This document shows, piece by piece, positions 1-7,901 of a stretch of DNA of 64,000 bases. The notes beneath the pieces were generated by a model that made no database searches, was not told the DNA's origin, and worked only from the letters and a program-made list of their open reading frames with translations. Made by a program: the position numbers and the translations under genes. This DNA comes from Erysipelotrichaceae bacterium (GTDB lineage: Bacteria; Bacillota_I; Bacilli_A; Erysipelotrichales; Erysipelotrichaceae). Numbering within the stretch: position 1 is the stretch's first letter; every line of letters begins with the position of its first letter. The stretch spans positions 1 to 64,000 of the forward strand of contig JALEZD010000008.1 of the NCBI GenBank assembly GCA_022772735.1. Direction: 5' to 3'.

Positions 1-1
1 T

Positions 2-199
2 TCATCATGGGAAAGAGGAAGCAATGAAGTAAATAATAGATTTATAAGAAGATACATACCTAAATTTACTTGTTTTGATAGTTATCCTGAAGAGTATTTT
101 AAAAAGATAGAAGATTTTATGAATAATTATCCTAGAAAAATGTTTAATGGAAGAACATCGCAACAATTATATTTAGAAGAAATGAAATTAATTGAATAA
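2..199 (+). CDS. IS30-family transposase, C-terminal fragment (cut by window edge)
   Basis: The first 65 codons visible read SSWERGSNEVNNRFIRRYIP and onward to a TAA stop. The ERGSNE..N..IRRY block followed by an N-x-R-P-R-K segment and an LY..E tail is the C-terminal end of the DDE integrase core of IS30-family transposases; the Glu of ERG is the third catalytic acid in that family. The upstream part lies outside the window, so whether the element is intact cannot be seen. The match is by recognition of the family signature, not a search. Confidence 0.85.
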   Translation, partial: SSWERGSNEVNNRFIRRYIPKFTCFDSYPEEYFKKIEDFMNNYPRKMFNGRTSQQLYLEEMKLIE

Positions 200-241
200 A
201 GAATAAATATAGTTTTTAATTAAAATTCAAATAAAAAATAG

Positions 242-411
242 AAAGATGTTTTTATAATGCTTAAAAACATAAAAATATCAAAAAAATATTAAAAAAATCA
301 TTTTAAATACTAATTTATTGTCATTTTAACGAAAAAATTTAAAAAATTGAAAAAAATATTAATTTAACTATTGCAATTTTCAAAATTTTCAGAAATATAA
401 AAAACATCTTT
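242..411. repeat. Inverted repeat pair flanking about 146 bp, possible IS end or small mobile remnant
   Basis: AAAGATGTTTTT at 242-253 is the exact reverse complement of AAAAACATCTTT at 400-411. The segment between is very AT-rich and has no open frame. The arms lie just downstream of the IS30-type transposase, so one arm may be the terminal repeat of that element, or the pair may bound a MITE-like insertion; no convincing target-site duplication was found. Apart from this repeat and the promoter below I see nothing in 200-455. Confidence 0.4.
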
Positions 412-437
412 ACATTATTTTAAAATTGATATAGTAT
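409..437 (+). promoter_or_regulatory. Sigma-A type promoter for the aromatic operon
   Basis: TTTACA (409-414), a 17-nt spacer and TAGTAT (432-437) fit a vegetative promoter. The expected start, near 444, would place the leader peptide ribosome site at the very 5' end of the mRNA. The -35 box overlaps the right arm of the inverted repeat, so a mobile-element end may supply part of this promoter. Confidence 0.55.
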
Positions 438-455
438 ATTCCTGAGGAAAAAATT

Positions 456-497
456 ATGAATACTAACTTATTTTCTTATTTTTATTTTTACTTTTAG
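456..497 (+). CDS. Aromatic operon leader peptide MNTNLFSYFYFYF
   Basis: A 13-codon frame starts at ATG 456, nine bases after a GAGG ribosome site (444-447), and ends at TAG 495-497. Seven of the last eight residues are aromatic: Phe at 6, 9, 11 and 13 and Tyr at 8, 10 and 12, with UUU, UAU and UAC codons. It is followed by alternative hairpins and an intrinsic terminator before aroB. This is the architecture of ribosome-mediated attenuation as in the classical trp and phe leaders, here with codons for Phe and Tyr, the two end products served by this operon. It is too short for automatic gene calling. The control mechanism is an inference; the peptide and terminator are seen directly. Confidence 0.85.
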   Translation: MNTNLFSYFYFYF

Positions 498-511
498 ATA
501 CCAGGGCTCTT

Positions 512-556
512 CTTATAGATGATGGCCCATTTTGAGTTGATGGAATTGTCTATAAG
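512..556 (+). promoter_or_regulatory. Leader RNA hairpin, candidate pause or antiterminator stem
   Basis: CTTATAGA at 512-519 pairs perfectly with TCTATAAG at 549-556, and the helix can continue through 520-523 with 545-548 using two G-U pairs. It lies just downstream of the FYFYF codons, where a stalled ribosome would cover its 5' edge. I could not find a strong competing pairing with the terminator arm, so its exact role is open. Confidence 0.5.
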
Positions 557-578
557 TAATTGTTTAATAAACTATTTA

Positions 579-609
579 CCATATGGACAACCATATGGCT
601 TTTTATTTT
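579..609 (+). terminator. Intrinsic terminator in the aro leader (attenuator)
   Basis: CCATATGG (579-586), loop ACAA, CCATATGG (591-598), then CTTTTTATTTTA. The 8-bp perfect stem and U-rich tail lie between the leader peptide and aroB, so this is a premature terminator inside the operon leader rather than an operon end. Confidence 0.85.
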
Positions 610-645
610 ATGTAATAAATGATTTGTTTATTATTGGAGGAAATT

Positions 646-1638
646 ATGGAATTAAATATAAATTGTAATCAAGAAAAATATAAAATAATTCTAGAAAAAG
701 GAATTATTAATAAAATTGGTGAATACATAAATTTAAATAGAAAAGTTGCTTTAATAAGTGATGAAGGTGTTCCTGAGCAATATATTACTGCAATAAAATC
801 TCAATGTAATAATTGTTTGACAATTATTTTAAAACAAGGTGAAATTTCTAAAAGTTTTGAAACGTTTGAATTTTGTTTAAAAGAATTAATTTCAAACAAT
901 TTTACAAGAAATGATTTGATTATTGCGCTTGGTGGTGGTGTTGTTGGTGATTTAGCAGGATTTGTAGCTTCAAGCTACATGAGAGGTATTGATTTTATCA
1001 ATGTTCCAACAACTACGCTTTCTCAAATTGATAGTAGTATTGGTGGAAAAGTAGGAATAAATGTAAATAAAATAAAAAATTGTGTCGGAGCTTTTTATCA
1101 ACCTAAGTGTGTATTTATTGATTTTGATGTTTTAAAAACATTAAATAAAAGATTATTTAATGAAGGTCTTGTTGAGGCTATTAAAGCAGGATTGATAATG
1201 GATAAAGAATTATTTGAAATGTTTGAGAGTGAACAATTAGATATAGAAAAAATAATTTACAAATCATTAGTTGTAAAAAAATATTTTGTAGAAAAAGATG
1301 AAAAAGAAATGCATGAAAGAAAGATTTTAAATTTTGGACATACAATTGGACATGCATATGAAAGCTATTATGGTCTTAAAAAATTTCACCACGGTGAATG
1401 TGTTGCAATGGGTATGATGAAAATTATTGATAATGAAAAAATAAAAAATAGATTAGAAAATATATTAAAAAAATTAGATATACCGACAAGTAATACTGCA
1501 AATAAAGAAGAAATATTTGAGTATATAAAAAATGATAAAAAAGCATTTTCTGATAAAATATCTATAATAAAGCTAAAAGAAATTGGTTGTGCATTTATTG
1601 AAGAGATTGAACTAGAAAGATTGAGGGATATTTTATGA
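646..1638 (+). CDS. aroB: 3-dehydroquinate synthase
   Basis: Converts DAHP to 3-dehydroquinate, step two of the shikimate pathway, using NAD and a divalent metal. The 330-residue product has the NAD-binding GGGVVGDLAGF segment (about residues 96-106), the substrate loop PTTTLSQIDSSIGGK, and the metal-binding regions EAIK and FGHTIGHAYE plus FHHGE. ATG 646 is preferred over the in-frame ATG 619 because TTGGAGG lies just upstream of 646 and nothing comparable precedes 619. It is the first structural gene after the leader peptide and overlaps aroC by four bases (ATGA), so it is translationally coupled. Length is slightly shorter than the usual 350-360. Confidence 0.97.
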   Translation: MELNINCNQEKYKIILEKGIINKIGEYINLNRKVALISDEGVPEQYITAIKSQCNNCLTIILKQGEISKSFETFEFCLKELISNNFTRNDLIIALGGGVVGDLAGFVASSYMRGIDFINVPTTTLSQIDSSIGGKVGINVNKIKNCVGAFYQPKCVFIDFDVLKTLNKRLFNEGLVEAIKAGLIMDKELFEMFESEQLDIEKIIYKSLVVKKYFVEKDEKEMHERKILNFGHTIGHAYESYYGLKKFHHGECVAMGMMKIIDNEKIKNRLENILKKLDIPTSNTANKEEIFEYIKNDKKAFSDKISIIKLKEIGCAFIEEIELERLRDIL

Positions 1639-2741
1639 AAAATTCTATAGGAAATAATATTATACTGACAGTATTTGGGGAATCACATGGTGAATTTGTC
1701 GGAGCAACTATTGATGGTTTTCCTGCTGGTATACAAATTGATATAGATTATGTTAACAAAGAGATTGCTAAAAGAAAGGCTGTTGGAAAAATTTCAACAC
1801 CAAGAAAAGAAGAAGATGAAATAAAAATAATTAGTGGGGTTTTTAATGGATTTTCAACTGGTACTCCAATAACGGTGATTATCAAAAATAATAATGTTAA
1901 TTCTAAAGATTATGAAAAAACAAAAAATATTTTAAGACCAGGACATGCAGATTTTACCGCAAATGAAAAGTATTTTGGTTTTCAAGATTATAGGGGTGGA
2001 GGACATTTTAGTGGTAGAGTTACTGTGGGAATTGTTGCTCTTGGTGCAATATGTAAAAAAGCACTTTTAGATAAAAATATTAAAATTGCTACACATATCA
2101 AACAGTTAAATAATATAAGTGATGTAGACTTTGATGAGGATTTTGAAAAACAAATTGATAAATTAAATAATATTAATTTTGCAGTTATAGATGATAATGT
2201 GCAAGAAGAAATGATTAAGAAAATTGAGGATATTCGAGATAGTAAAAATTCTGTTGGAGGAATTTTAGAAACTATTGTAATAAATCTTCCATCTGGACTT
2301 GGTGATCCTATGTTTGATAGTGTTGAAGGATGTATAAGTAAAGCATTATTTGGAATTGGAGCAATAAAAGGTATTGAATTTGGCGATGGGTTTAAATTTG
2401 CAAATATGCTTGGCTCAGAATCTAATGATAGTTTTATAATAGTTGATAATAAAATAAAAACTAAAACAAACCATAATGGAGGAATAAATGGTGGTATAAC
2501 AAACTCTATGCCACTCATTATTAAAACAGCAATAAAACCAACACCATCAATTTCTCTTAAACAAAAAAGTGTTGATATTAATTTAAATGAAGAAGTTGAT
2601 CTTGAAATTAATGGTAGACATGATCCATCAATAATACATAGGGTTAGAGTGGTAGTAGATAGTATTATTTCTATAGTTATTATGGATTTGATTGTTACAA
2701 GATTTGGTCAAAAATGGAGCGAAATTTTATGCGAGGATTAA
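1635..2741 (+). CDS. aroC: Chorismate synthase
   Basis: Final shikimate step: EPSP to chorismate, needing reduced FMN. The 368-residue product has the N-terminal GESHG motif, the RPGHADFTAN and DYRGGGHFSGR signatures that bind FMN and substrate, and NHNGGINGGI near the C-terminus, all typical and uninterrupted. Its ATG overlaps the aroB stop (ATGA), and its own 3' end overlaps the start of aroE-aroK by 13 bases. A reduced-flavin source is not encoded in the operon. Confidence 0.97.
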   Translation: MKNSIGNNIILTVFGESHGEFVGATIDGFPAGIQIDIDYVNKEIAKRKAVGKISTPRKEEDEIKIISGVFNGFSTGTPITVIIKNNNVNSKDYEKTKNILRPGHADFTANEKYFGFQDYRGGGHFSGRVTVGIVALGAICKKALLDKNIKIATHIKQLNNISDVDFDEDFEKQIDKLNNINFAVIDDNVQEEMIKKIEDIRDSKNSVGGILETIVINLPSGLGDPMFDSVEGCISKALFGIGAIKGIEFGDGFKFANMLGSESNDSFIIVDNKIKTKTNHNGGINGGITNSMPLIIKTAIKPTPSISLKQKSVDINLNEEVDLEINGRHDPSIIHRVRVVVDSIISIVIMDLIVTRFGQKWSEILCED

Positions 2742-3958
2742 TTGGACACCCATTAGGACATAGTTATTCAAAAATTATACATGAACAATTTATTAACAAA
2801 GAATATAAACTTTATGATATTGATGAAAACAAAATGATTGAAGTTTTATCAAATAAAGAAATTGATAAAGTTAATGTTACTATTCCATACAAAATTAAAG
2901 TTATTAACTATTTAGATGAACTAACCGATATTGCTAAAAAATTAAATTCAGTAAACTGTATTAAAAATAAAAACGGTATTTTAATTGGTCATAATAGTGA
3001 TTACGATGGTTTTTTGTGGATGTTAAAAAATAATTGTATTAACCTAAATAACAAAGTTGTAGCAATACTTGGTAGCGGTGGTGCAAGTAAATCTGTATAT
3101 CATGCAGCTAAATCTCATAATGCAAAAGAAATTTATATTGTTAGTAGAAATAGTGATGATAATAAAGTTTCATATGATGATTTGAAAAAGTTGAATATAC
3201 AGTGTTTAATTAATACAACACCTGTAGGAATGTATCCCAATATTGATGAAAATATAGTTGATTTAAATACTTTAAAAAATTTAGAGATTGTTATTGATAT
3301 AGTATATAATCCATTTAATACGCAACTTATTGTAAATGCAAAAGAAAAAGGTATTAAAGCAATAGGTGGTATTGAAATGCTTGTTGCACAAGCGAAAAGT
3401 GCAATAGAATTTTTTGACGAAGTAGAAATTGATGATTGTAAGGTTAATGAAGTTGTAAATTATATAAAATCACTAAAACAGAATTTAGTATTGATTGGTA
3501 TGCCTTCTTCTGGTAAGACATCTATAGGCAAGCTTATTTCTGAAAAATATGATTATAAACTAATTGATATTGATGAACTTATTGAAGATAGAATAAATAT
3601 GAAGATAAAAGATTATTTCTCGTTATTTGGAGAAGATAGTTTTAGAAAAATTGAATCTGATATTATAAAAGAAATACAAAAAGTAACTCATCATGTTATT
3701 TCATGTGGTGGAGGAGTTATTAAAAATAGTGAAAATATGAAGTTTTTAAGAAAAAATGGATTAATAATTATGATTGATAGAGATATTGATAAAATGGTAA
3801 TTTCTAATGAAAGACCTTTATCAAAAAATATAAATGATTTAAAAAAATTATATATAGAAAGATATGATTTGTATAAAAAGTATAGTGATATTACATTTGA
3901 AAACAATGACAGCATAGAAAATTTATTAGAAAAAATTAAGAGGGAAATAATTTTATGA
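2729..3958 (+). CDS. Shikimate dehydrogenase - shikimate kinase fusion
   Basis: A 409-residue bifunctional enzyme. Residues 1 to about 245 are AroE: substrate-binding GHPLGHSYSK, catalytic Lys55 in VTIPYK, Asp91 in NSDYDG, and the dinucleotide fold LGSGGASK. Residues about 252-409 are AroK: P-loop GMPSSGKT (257-264), DxD-type IDIDELIED, CGGG for shikimate binding and the RPL lid Arg. The fused product would reduce dehydroshikimate and phosphorylate shikimate in one chain. ATG 2729 is chosen over ATG 2714 because GGAG at 2716-2719 is properly spaced for 2729. The frame is open across both domains, so this is a true fusion. aroE-aroK fusions are known in some low-GC lineages but two separate genes are the more common arrangement. 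Confidence 0.93.
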   Translation: MRGLIGHPLGHSYSKIIHEQFINKEYKLYDIDENKMIEVLSNKEIDKVNVTIPYKIKVINYLDELTDIAKKLNSVNCIKNKNGILIGHNSDYDGFLWMLKNNCINLNNKVVAILGSGGASKSVYHAAKSHNAKEIYIVSRNSDDNKVSYDDLKKLNIQCLINTTPVGMYPNIDENIVDLNTLKNLEIVIDIVYNPFNTQLIVNAKEKGIKAIGGIEMLVAQAKSAIEFFDEVEIDDCKVNEVVNYIKSLKQNLVLIGMPSSGKTSIGKLISEKYDYKLIDIDELIEDRINMKIKDYFSLFGEDSFRKIESDIIKEIQKVTHHVISCGGGVIKNSENMKFLRKNGLIIMIDRDIDKMVISNERPLSKNINDLKKLYIERYDLYKKYSDITFENNDSIENLLEKIKREIIL

Positions 3959-4974
3959 TAATTACATTAAAAAAAGATGCATTACAAAATGAAATAGATT
4001 TACTAATAGATGAATTAGAAAAACTTGGAATAATAGTTAATTTAATTCAAGGGAATAATTTTAATGTTTTAGGGTTAGTTGGAGATACATCTAAAGTTGA
4101 TGAACAAAGATTAAAAGCCTATGAATGGATTAAAGATGTTACAAGAATTGCAGCACCATATAAACTAGCTAATAGAATGTTTCATCCAGAAGATACAATT
4201 GTAGATGTATCCGGAATAAAAGTTGGAGGAAATAATCCAATAGTAATAATTGGTGGACCATGTGCAGTAGAGGGTTTAGAGCCAATTATAAGCGTTGCAA
4301 ATAAGGTTAAAGATGCTGGAGGTGTGATGCTTAGAGGTGGTGCATATAAACCTAGAACATCACCTTATGCTTTTCAAGGTATGGGATATGAAGGGATTCT
4401 TGCGATGAAAGAAGCATCAAATAAAACAAAATTACCTATTGTTAGTGAACTTATGAGTGCTGACAAAATTGATGAATTTGTGGAAAATGTAGATTTAATT
4501 CAAATTGGTGCAAGAAATATGCAAAATTTTGATTTATTAAAAGCAGTAGGGAAAATAAACAAACCAATACTTTTAAAAAGAGGTTTATCAGCAACTATTG
4601 AAGAATGGATAATGTCTGCTGAATATATTATGGCAGCTGGAAATCCAAATGTAATATTGTGTGAAAGGGGAATAAGAACTTTCGAAAAATACACAAGAAA
4701 TACTTTAGATTTAGCAGTTATTCCAATTATTAAAGAAAGAACTCACTTACCAATTATTATTGATCCTTCTCATGCAGCTGGAGATTATAAATTGATAGAA
4801 TCAATTTCACTTGCTGCAATTGCAGCTGGTGCAGATGGGTTAATTATTGAAGTTCATGAAAATCCATCATGTGCTTGGAGTGATGGTGCACAATCTTTAA
4901 AGCCAGAGAAATTTAAAACACTTATTGAAAAAGCAAAGAAAGTTGCCAATGCTGTTGATAGGGAAATTTTATGA
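3955..4974 (+). CDS. aroF: DAHP synthase with N-terminal regulatory domain (class I-beta type)
   Basis: First committed step: PEP plus erythrose 4-phosphate to DAHP. The 339-residue length and layout match the Thermotoga-type enzyme: residues 1 to about 70 form a ferredoxin/ACT-like regulatory domain, then the TIM-barrel core with GGPCAVEG, RGGAYKPRTSPYAFQG, QIGARNMQN, LLKRG and DPSHAAG, supplying the PEP, phosphate and metal ligands (Cys, His, Glu, Asp). In that family the N-terminal domain gives feedback inhibition by Tyr or Phe; this is consistent with a Phe/Tyr-sensing leader upstream, but not shown here. It overlaps the aroE-aroK stop by four bases. Named aroF by Bacillus-style use; aroA or aroG are used elsewhere. 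Confidence 0.94.
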   Translation: MIITLKKDALQNEIDLLIDELEKLGIIVNLIQGNNFNVLGLVGDTSKVDEQRLKAYEWIKDVTRIAAPYKLANRMFHPEDTIVDVSGIKVGGNNPIVIIGGPCAVEGLEPIISVANKVKDAGGVMLRGGAYKPRTSPYAFQGMGYEGILAMKEASNKTKLPIVSELMSADKIDEFVENVDLIQIGARNMQNFDLLKAVGKINKPILLKRGLSATIEEWIMSAEYIMAAGNPNVILCERGIRTFEKYTRNTLDLAVIPIIKERTHLPIIIDPSHAAGDYKLIESISLAAIAAGADGLIIEVHENPSCAWSDGAQSLKPEKFKTLIEKAKKVANAVDREIL

Positions 4975-6236
4975 AAGTTAAAATAATTCCAAATATAAAC
5001 AATAACAAATCTATTAGAATTCCTAGTAGTAAATCAGTTGCGCATAGAAATGTAATTTGTGCAAGTTTATCAAGTGGATTAAGTATTATTGAGAATATTG
5101 ATTTATCAAATGATATAGAAGCAACAATTTCCTGTATGGAAGCTTTAGGCGCAAAAATAAATGTAATAAATAATAAATTATATATTGAAGGTATTAAAGA
5201 CTTTAATATTAAAGATAACCTGATTATTAATTGTGAAGAATCTGGTAGTACTCTTAGATTTTTAATTCCTATATTTGCGCTTTTTGATAAAGAAGTTGTT
5301 TTTAAAGGTAAAGGTAGATTATTGGAAAGACCATTAGATATATATAAAGAAATATTTGATAAACAAGGTTTGCTTTTTTCGTTAGAAAATGATGGACTAC
5401 ATATTAAAGGTCCGATTAAACCAGATGAATTTGTTATAAATGGAAATGTTTCGTCTCAATTTATATCTGGTTTATTATTTGCATTACCACTTTTAAATGA
5501 AGACTCTTATATTAGAATTATCCCTCCATTTGAATCAAAAAGTTATGTTGATATTACACTAGATATTTTAGAAAAATTTGGTATTAAAATAGTTAAAATT
5601 AATAAATATGAATATAAAATATTAAAAAATCAGACTTATACGAGTGGTACTTATTTTACTGAAGGTGATTTTTCACAAATGAGTTTCTTTCTTGCACTTG
5701 GATTAATAAATAGTGAACTAAAGATAGAAGGGCTAAATGCTAATAGTTTACAAGGAGATAAAGAAATAATAGAAATTGTTCGCAAAATGAATGGTAAAGT
5801 CAGTGAAGATTTTAGATGCTTTAAAAGTGATTTAATTTCAACAGAGATAGATTTAAATAATTGTCCTGATTTAGGACCGATAATAATGGCTATTGCAACA
5901 CAGGCTACTGGTAAAACACACATATTTAATGCAAAAAGATTGAGAATTAAAGAATCTGATAGAATTTTTGCAATGGAAAGTGAACTGAAAAAGCTTGGAT
6001 GTAATATTTTAAGTAATTATGATGAAGTTTTTATTGAAGGAAAAACAGAAATTGAAGGTAATGTTGTAGTTGATTCTCACAATGATCATAGAATTGTAAT
6101 GGCTCTTAGCATTTTATCAACTATTGCGAAAAACGCAGTTACAATAGAAAATGCTGAGGCAATTAATAAAAGTTATCCAAATTTCTTTAATGATTTAAGA
6201 AAATTAGGAATAGAGGTTATTGAATATGATATCTAG
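4971..6236 (+). CDS. aroA: 3-phosphoshikimate 1-carboxyvinyltransferase (EPSP synthase)
   Basis: Transfers the enolpyruvyl group of PEP to shikimate 3-phosphate. The 421-residue product has SKSVAHR (shikimate phosphate binding), ESGSTLRF (PEP loop), LLERP, SSQFISGL, PDLGP, RLRIKESDR and NDHRIVMA in the usual order. In the PEP loop the Gly equivalent to E. coli Gly96 is kept, while the position of Pro101 is Phe, as I recall for many clostridial-type enzymes. It starts inside the DAHP synthase stop (ATGA) and its own end overlaps tyrA by 11 bases. Confidence 0.96.
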   Translation: MKVKIIPNINNNKSIRIPSSKSVAHRNVICASLSSGLSIIENIDLSNDIEATISCMEALGAKINVINNKLYIEGIKDFNIKDNLIINCEESGSTLRFLIPIFALFDKEVVFKGKGRLLERPLDIYKEIFDKQGLLFSLENDGLHIKGPIKPDEFVINGNVSSQFISGLLFALPLLNEDSYIRIIPPFESKSYVDITLDILEKFGIKIVKINKYEYKILKNQTYTSGTYFTEGDFSQMSFFLALGLINSELKIEGLNANSLQGDKEIIEIVRKMNGKVSEDFRCFKSDLISTEIDLNNCPDLGPIIMAIATQATGKTHIFNAKRLRIKESDRIFAMESELKKLGCNILSNYDEVFIEGKTEIEGNVVVDSHNDHRIVMALSILSTIAKNAVTIENAEAINKSYPNFFNDLRKLGIEVIEYDI

Positions 6237-7089
6237 AAGTACAAAAATTGCAATAATTGGATTAGGTTTGATTGGTGGTAGTTATGCCAAAGGTTTGTCT
6301 AAATCAAATTATAATATTATTGGAATTGATATTGATGAAGAAACATTAAAGTTTGCAAAAGATTATAAATGGATAAACGAAGGTGGAAATAACCCTGAGT
6401 TAGTTAGTGATGCAGATATTGTGATTTTTGCCCTTTATCCTAGTGATTTTATTGAATGGATAAAAAATAATCAGAAATATTTTAAGAAAAATGCAATAAT
6501 AACTGATGTAACTGGTGTAAAGGAAAGTATAATAAGTTCTATTAATGAAATATTAAGAGATGATGTAGAATTTATTGCTTCTCATCCAATGGCTGGTAAA
6601 GAAGTAAGTGGAATTAAATATAGTGATACAAGTATGTTTAATGTTGCTAATTTTATAATTGTTCCAACAGAAAAAAATACTGAAAAAGCAATTAGTACAG
6701 TAAAAGATATTGCTGAAATTTTGAAGTTTAAAAATATAGTAATACTTCCTCCTAAGGAACATGATTTAATTATTGGATATGTTTCACAATTAACTCATGT
6801 TATTGCAGTAAGTCTAATGAACTGTAGAGATAGCGATAATCTTGTAAATTATACAGGTGATAGTTTTAGAGATTTGACAAGAATTGCTAAAATTAATGAC
6901 AAATTGTGGACAGAGTTGTTTATTTTAAATAAAAATAATCTTATTGATGAAATAGATAGTTTTATACAAACTCTTGAACATTTTAAAAATGCTTTAAATA
7001 TAGAAAATAAAGAAGAAATGAAAAAGCTATTTAATCAATCTACAGAAAGAAGAAAGAGGTTTGATAAAAATGAAACTACTAGTAATTAA
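6226..7089 (+). CDS. tyrA: Prephenate dehydrogenase
   Basis: Oxidative decarboxylation of prephenate to 4-hydroxyphenylpyruvate with NAD, the Tyr branch. The 287-residue product opens with the Rossmann motif GLGLIGGS, followed by an acidic residue at the end of beta-2 (IDIDEE, suggesting NAD rather than NADP), SHPMAGKEVSG, and GYVSQLTHV, where the His serves substrate binding or catalysis in this family. ATG 6226 lies nine bases after AGAGG; a TTG at 6220 is an in-frame alternative. No C-terminal ACT domain is present. Position after aroA in a Phe/Tyr-sensing operon fits. No chorismate mutase is fused or adjacent. Confidence 0.94.
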   Translation: MISRSTKIAIIGLGLIGGSYAKGLSKSNYNIIGIDIDEETLKFAKDYKWINEGGNNPELVSDADIVIFALYPSDFIEWIKNNQKYFKKNAIITDVTGVKESIISSINEILRDDVEFIASHPMAGKEVSGIKYSDTSMFNVANFIIVPTEKNTEKAISTVKDIAEILKFKNIVILPPKEHDLIIGYVSQLTHVIAVSLMNCRDSDNLVNYTGDSFRDLTRIAKINDKLWTELFILNKNNLIDEIDSFIQTLEHFKNALNIENKEEMKKLFNQSTERRKRFDKNETTSN

Positions 7090-7501
7090 TGGTCCAAATA
7101 TAAATATGATTGGTATTAGAGAAAAGAGTATATATGGCGATGTTTCATATGAAGAAATTGTTTCTGAAATAAAAACTTATGCAAAAAGTAAAAATATTGA
7201 AATAAAAGTTAAACAAAGTAATCATGAAGGTGATTTAGTTACATGGATACAAGATGCATATTTTAAAAAATATGATGGAATAATCATAAATCCAGCAGCA
7301 TATACTCATACAAGTATAGCAATCGCAGATGCAATAAAGGCAATTAGTCCTATTCCTGTAATAGAAATACACTTATCTGATATAAGTGATAGAGAAGACT
7401 TTAGAAAAATTTCCTATTGTGCTCCATACTGCATTAAACAAATAAAAGGGTTTGGATACAAAGGTTATTTAATGGCTATTGATGAGTTTTTAAGTTTGTA
7501 A
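7070..7501 (+). CDS. aroQ: Type II 3-dehydroquinate dehydratase
   Basis: Dehydrates 3-dehydroquinate to 3-dehydroshikimate; this fills the step between AroB and AroE and completes the common pathway in the operon. The 143-residue product is normal for the dodecameric type II enzyme: NGPNINMIG at the N-terminus, the catalytic Tyr in SIYGD, Arg in IREK, QSNHEGDLV, INPAAYTHTS, and the EIHLSD..REDFR His/Arg region. ATG 7070 sits ten bases after AGAGG; TTG 7061 is a less likely start. It overlaps the end of tyrA by 20 bases and closes the operon. Confidence 0.95.
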   Translation: MKLLVINGPNINMIGIREKSIYGDVSYEEIVSEIKTYAKSKNIEIKVKQSNHEGDLVTWIQDAYFKKYDGIIINPAAYTHTSIAIADAIKAISPIPVIEIHLSDISDREDFRKISYCAPYCIKQIKGFGYKGYLMAIDEFLSL

Positions 7502-7521
7502 ATTTATGTTAGAATAAAATG

Positions 7522-7546
7522 TAGTTAATTATTTAACTATATTTTT
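7522..7546 (+). terminator. Weak AT-rich hairpin after aroQ
   Basis: TAGTTAA (7522-7528), loop TTAT, TTAACTA (7533-7539), then TATTTTT. The stem is AT-rich, so termination may be partial and the next two genes could be read from the aro transcript. Confidence 0.45.
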
Positions 7547-7562
7547 ATTAAGAGGTATTACA

Positions 7563-7901
7563 ATGAAGAAAAAAGAAATTATCATTATTGCTGTATTTTT
7601 AATTGTTGTTGGTATAATGGCTTTTGCATATAAAATTTATAGTGATTCATTAAATAAAGAAACAGTTCAGGTTGTTTACAAAAATAAAGTTTTATTTGAA
7701 TTTGATCCAAACATTGATAAGGTGTATAAATTTGATGGTTCATATGGTCATATGGAGTTAGAAGTGAAAGATGGTAGCTGGAGAATTACAAATGAAGAAT
7801 GTCCAAATCATATTTGTAGTAGCGTAGGATGGGTTAACGAGCAAAGTTATTTTCCGATTATTTGTATACCAAATGAAGTTTATGTATCGGTGAAAGAATA
7901 A
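7563..7901 (+). CDS. Membrane-anchored NusG domain II-like protein
   Basis: A 112-residue protein with one N-terminal membrane segment (about residues 5-25) and an extracytoplasmic domain ending ECPNHICSSVGWVNEQ...IICIPNEV. The CPNHIC..xGW..PxxxI.C.PN signature is that of the NusG domain II (DUF1312) family, small exported proteins unrelated in role to the transcription factor NusG. It is followed with a one-base TAATG overlap by a Gx-transporter gene; the two families commonly occur as a pair. As I recall, the pair corresponds to EetA/EetB of flavin-based extracellular electron transfer loci, but no NADH dehydrogenase, quinone or flavin transfer gene is adjacent, so this role is only a possibility. 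Confidence 0.8.
   Translation: MKKKEIIIIAVFLIVVGIMAFAYKIYSDSLNKETVQVVYKNKVLFEFDPNIDKVYKFDGSYGHMELEVKDGSWRITNEECPNHICSSVGWVNEQSYFPIICIPNEVYVSVKE

Noticed and set aside
440-645. T-box riboswitch upstream of aroB
   Set aside because: No GGGTGG-ACC-type T-box sequence or specifier stem layout was found; the Phe/Tyr leader peptide explains the terminator better.
1988-2518. Leftward 176-codon open frame inside aroC
   Set aside because: It lies wholly inside aroC on the other strand, has no ribosome site and is low-complexity (Ile/Ser/Pro/Leu), as expected for the shadow of an AT-rich gene.
3473-3490. Frameshift joining separate aroE and aroK genes
   Set aside because: The frame is open across the junction with a natural linker (VNYIKSLKQN) and no internal ribosome site or start, so a true fusion is the simpler reading.
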